Below, piece by piece: positions 6,278 through 7,348 of a DNA stretch of 7,348 bases. Under the pieces are notes generated by a model. The model searched no databases, had not been told where the DNA came from, and saw only the letters and a program-made list of their open reading frames with translations. The stretch comes from Chloroflexota bacterium (GTDB taxonomy: Bacteria > Chloroflexota > Limnocylindria > QHBO01), in assembly GCA_005879815.1 (NCBI GenBank), contig VBKA01000021.1, forward strand, positions 1 to 7,348. The letters run 5' to 3'. Position 1 is the first letter of the stretch, and each line of letters starts with the position of its first letter. Position numbers and translations under genes: made by a program.

Positions 6278-7099
6278 CTAGGGCCGACGTGTCCCGACCT
6301 TCGTTCCCACCTCGCGGATAAGGTCGAGCAGCTGTGCGTGCTGCGCCGGGGGCGCCGCGACGATGCTGACGGTCGCCGAGGGCCGGCCCATGGCCCACCA
6401 GGGGCCGCCCTCCAGGTCGGTGACCGTGGATCCGCTGCGCTCGGCGATGAGCCCGGCCGCCGCCACGTCCCACAGTGAGAGCCCGCCGTTCTGCACCAGC
6501 GCATCGAAGCGGCCCGACGCCACGTACGCCAGGGCCAGCGCGGAGCTGCCCATTCGCCGCGTGATCCGGATGCTGCGTGCGATCCGCCGCTCGCGCCAGA
6601 TCCCGCCGCGGCCGATGATCGCCATGCTGACCACGTAATCGCCGAGCGATTCCTTGGTTGAGGCCGCCACGGTGTCTCCGTTGAGGCGCGCCGGTCCGTC
6701 CGCGGTCGCCTGGTAGCAGTCACCCCGTGCGGGGTCCAGGACGACGCCGACCACCGGACTGCCATCGGCCACCAGACCGATGCTCACGCAATAGAACGGG
6801 ATGCCGTTCGCGTAGTTGACCGTGCCGTCGAGCGGATCGATCACCCAGGTCCGCTCGTCTTTCTCTGCGGTTCCCCCCGCGTGGCTGCCGGACTCCTCGG
6901 CCAGAATCGCGTCGCCCGGGAAGCGGCGCCGGATCTCCGAGATCACCAGCTCCTCGGAGCGGAAGTCGACATCGGTCACGACATCGCGGCGGCTCTTGCG
7001 GTCGATCTGCTCGATGCGCCCGTATCCCGCCTGGATGATCTCGCCAGCCTTCCGCGCCACATCCGTGGCGAAGGCCAGCTCCAGCTCCCAGGCGGACAT
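6278..7099 (-). CDS. Inositol monophosphatase family protein
   Basis: 273 residues, typical of the Mg2+-dependent, lithium-sensitive phosphatase family. Metal-site motifs are present in order: DVVTDVDFRSEE (39-50), AEES (67-70, E68/E69), the hallmark WVIDPLDGTVNYANG (85-99, D88 and D91), and WDVAAAGLIAERSG (210-223, D211). The product could be an inositol-1-phosphatase, a histidinol-phosphatase, or a 3'-phosphoadenosine or fructose-1,6-bisphosphate phosphatase; sequence alone does not decide. An inositol-phosphatase-like role is the default reading, and no neighbouring histidine or sulfate gene is visible. The ATG at 7099 has no Shine-Dalgarno, but TAGCAT lies 6 nt upstream, suggesting a leaderless message. 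An ATG at 7107 is out of frame. The stop lies 18 nt from the Nudix stop, with nothing obvious between. Confidence 0.92.
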   Translation of the reverse strand: MSAWELELAFATDVARKAGEIIQAGYGRIEQIDRKSRRDVVTDVDFRSEELVISEIRRRFPGDAILAEESGSHAGGTAEKDERTWVIDPLDGTVNYANGIPFYCVSIGLVADGSPVVGVVLDPARGDCYQATADGPARLNGDTVAASTKESLGDYVVSMAIIGRGGIWRERRIARSIRITRRMGSSALALAYVASGRFDALVQNGGLSLWDVAAAGLIAERSGSTVTDLEGGPWWAMGRPSATVSIVAAPPAQHAQLLDLIREVGTKVGTRRP

Positions 7100-7105
7100 G
7101 GCGGC

Positions 7106-7111
7106 ATGCTA
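7106..7111 (-). promoter_or_regulatory. -10-like TAGCAT for the phosphatase gene
   Basis: TAGCAT on the minus strand fits the TAnnnT pattern and ends 6 nt before the ATG at 7099. No Shine-Dalgarno or good -35 is visible. This suggests initiation at the start codon without a leader. Confidence 0.42.
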
Positions 7112-7152
7112 GCCGTCCGACCCTGATTGCCGGCCGCGATTGCCGCCGGCGC

Positions 7153-7158
7153 TATGCT
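7153..7158 (+). promoter_or_regulatory. -10-like TATGCT for the nucleoside phosphorylase gene
   Basis: TATGCT fits TAnnnT and ends 6 nt before the ATG at 7165. A weak TTGCCG at 7127 is 20 nt upstream, too far for a good -35. No Shine-Dalgarno is present, which fits a leaderless start. Confidence 0.42.
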
Positions 7159-7164
7159 CCGGCC

Positions 7165-7348
7165 ATGCCCCAGATCCACCTTCATGCCGAGCCCGGCGAC
7201 TACGCGCCGCTGGTGCTGCTTCCCGGCGACCCGAATCGCGCCCGGCGCATCGCGGAGCGCTTCGATGGCGGCATCGGGAACGCGCGAATGGTGAACGAGA
7301 ACCGTGGGCTGCACGGCTGGACGGGTACGTATCGCGGTCGCCCGGTGA
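7165..7348 (+). CDS. deoD: Purine nucleoside phosphorylase, DeoD type (3' end outside window)
   Basis: Only the first 61 codons are present; the frame is open to the last base. The fragment matches the N-terminus of the hexameric DeoD-type PNP / uridine phosphorylase family, which uses phosphate to split (deoxy)nucleosides into base plus (deoxy)ribose-1-phosphate. Markers are IHLHAEPGDYAP with H5 (equivalent of E. coli His4, from the partner subunit), LPGDPNRA with phosphate-site G21 and R25, and NENRGLHGWTGTYRG with R47 (equivalent of Arg43). The RG-G-TGTY stretch favours the DeoD side over uridine phosphorylase, but most specificity residues are off the edge. ATG 7165 is supported by the alignment start and the TATGCT box 6 nt upstream. 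It could process nucleosides imported by the ECF system, although it is in a separate transcription unit. Confidence 0.85.
   Translation, partial: MPQIHLHAEPGDYAPLVLLPGDPNRARRIAERFDGGIGNARMVNENRGLHGWTGTYRGRPV

Larger units (their letters stand above)
7100..7164. promoter_or_regulatory. Divergent promoter region
   Basis: This 65-nt gap separates the phosphatase from the nucleoside phosphorylase, transcribed in opposite directions. It holds both TAnnnT boxes and a direct repeat GATTGCCG at 7125-7132 and 7138-7145 (13-bp period) that could be an operator half-site pair. No other structure was recognised. Confidence 0.55.

Overview
This is a high-GC, very gene-dense bacterial segment. It holds nine coding regions, two of them cut by the window edges, and the longest stretch without a gene is 65 bases. 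I cannot fix the taxon. The GC-rich codon use, the mix of Shine-Dalgarno-led genes with genes that look leaderless, and the overlapping gene borders would suit Chloroflexota-like (for example Limnocylindria-type), Dormibacterota-like or Actinobacteria-like lineages. That is inference only.

Left block (2-5146, all +): a probable operon. It contains the C-terminal part of an HMG-CoA lyase-family enzyme, a nucleoside hydrolase, and a complete energy-coupling factor (ECF) importer made of an unusually large substrate-binding S protein, the T protein and two ABC ATPases. Borders are tight: 4-nt overlap, 28-nt gap, 4-nt overlap, 12-nt gap, 8-nt overlap. The nucleoside hydrolase next to the S component suggests the importer brings in a nucleoside or modified nucleoside, which the hydrolase then splits into base and ribose. 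A queuosine-type salvage system (QrtTUVW plus a QueK-like hydrolase) is one specific candidate, but no tgt or other queuosine gene is visible. Within the block, the T gene appears to start with CTG, and the sequence changes in the two ATPases would fall in one of the two composite ATP sites.

Middle (5143-6259): a small uncharacterised minus-strand gene lies with no spacing between its neighbours. Its stop shares a CTAG with the stop of the second ATPase, and its ATG shares a CATG with the ATG of a divergent CoA-type Nudix hydrolase.

Right block (6278-7348): a minus-strand inositol monophosphatase-family gene converges on the Nudix gene. Across a 65-nt divergent promoter region, the first 61 codons of a DeoD-type purine nucleoside phosphorylase run off the right edge. 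With the hydrolase, this puts two nucleoside-cleaving enzymes around the ECF importer, which adds some support for a nucleoside-salvage theme.

Three genes that begin transcription units (the small minus gene, the phosphatase and the phosphorylase) each carry a TAnnnT -10-like box 6-7 nt before ATG and no Shine-Dalgarno. The internal operon genes for S and T have a clear GGAGG. No tRNA, rRNA, CRISPR or mobile element was seen.
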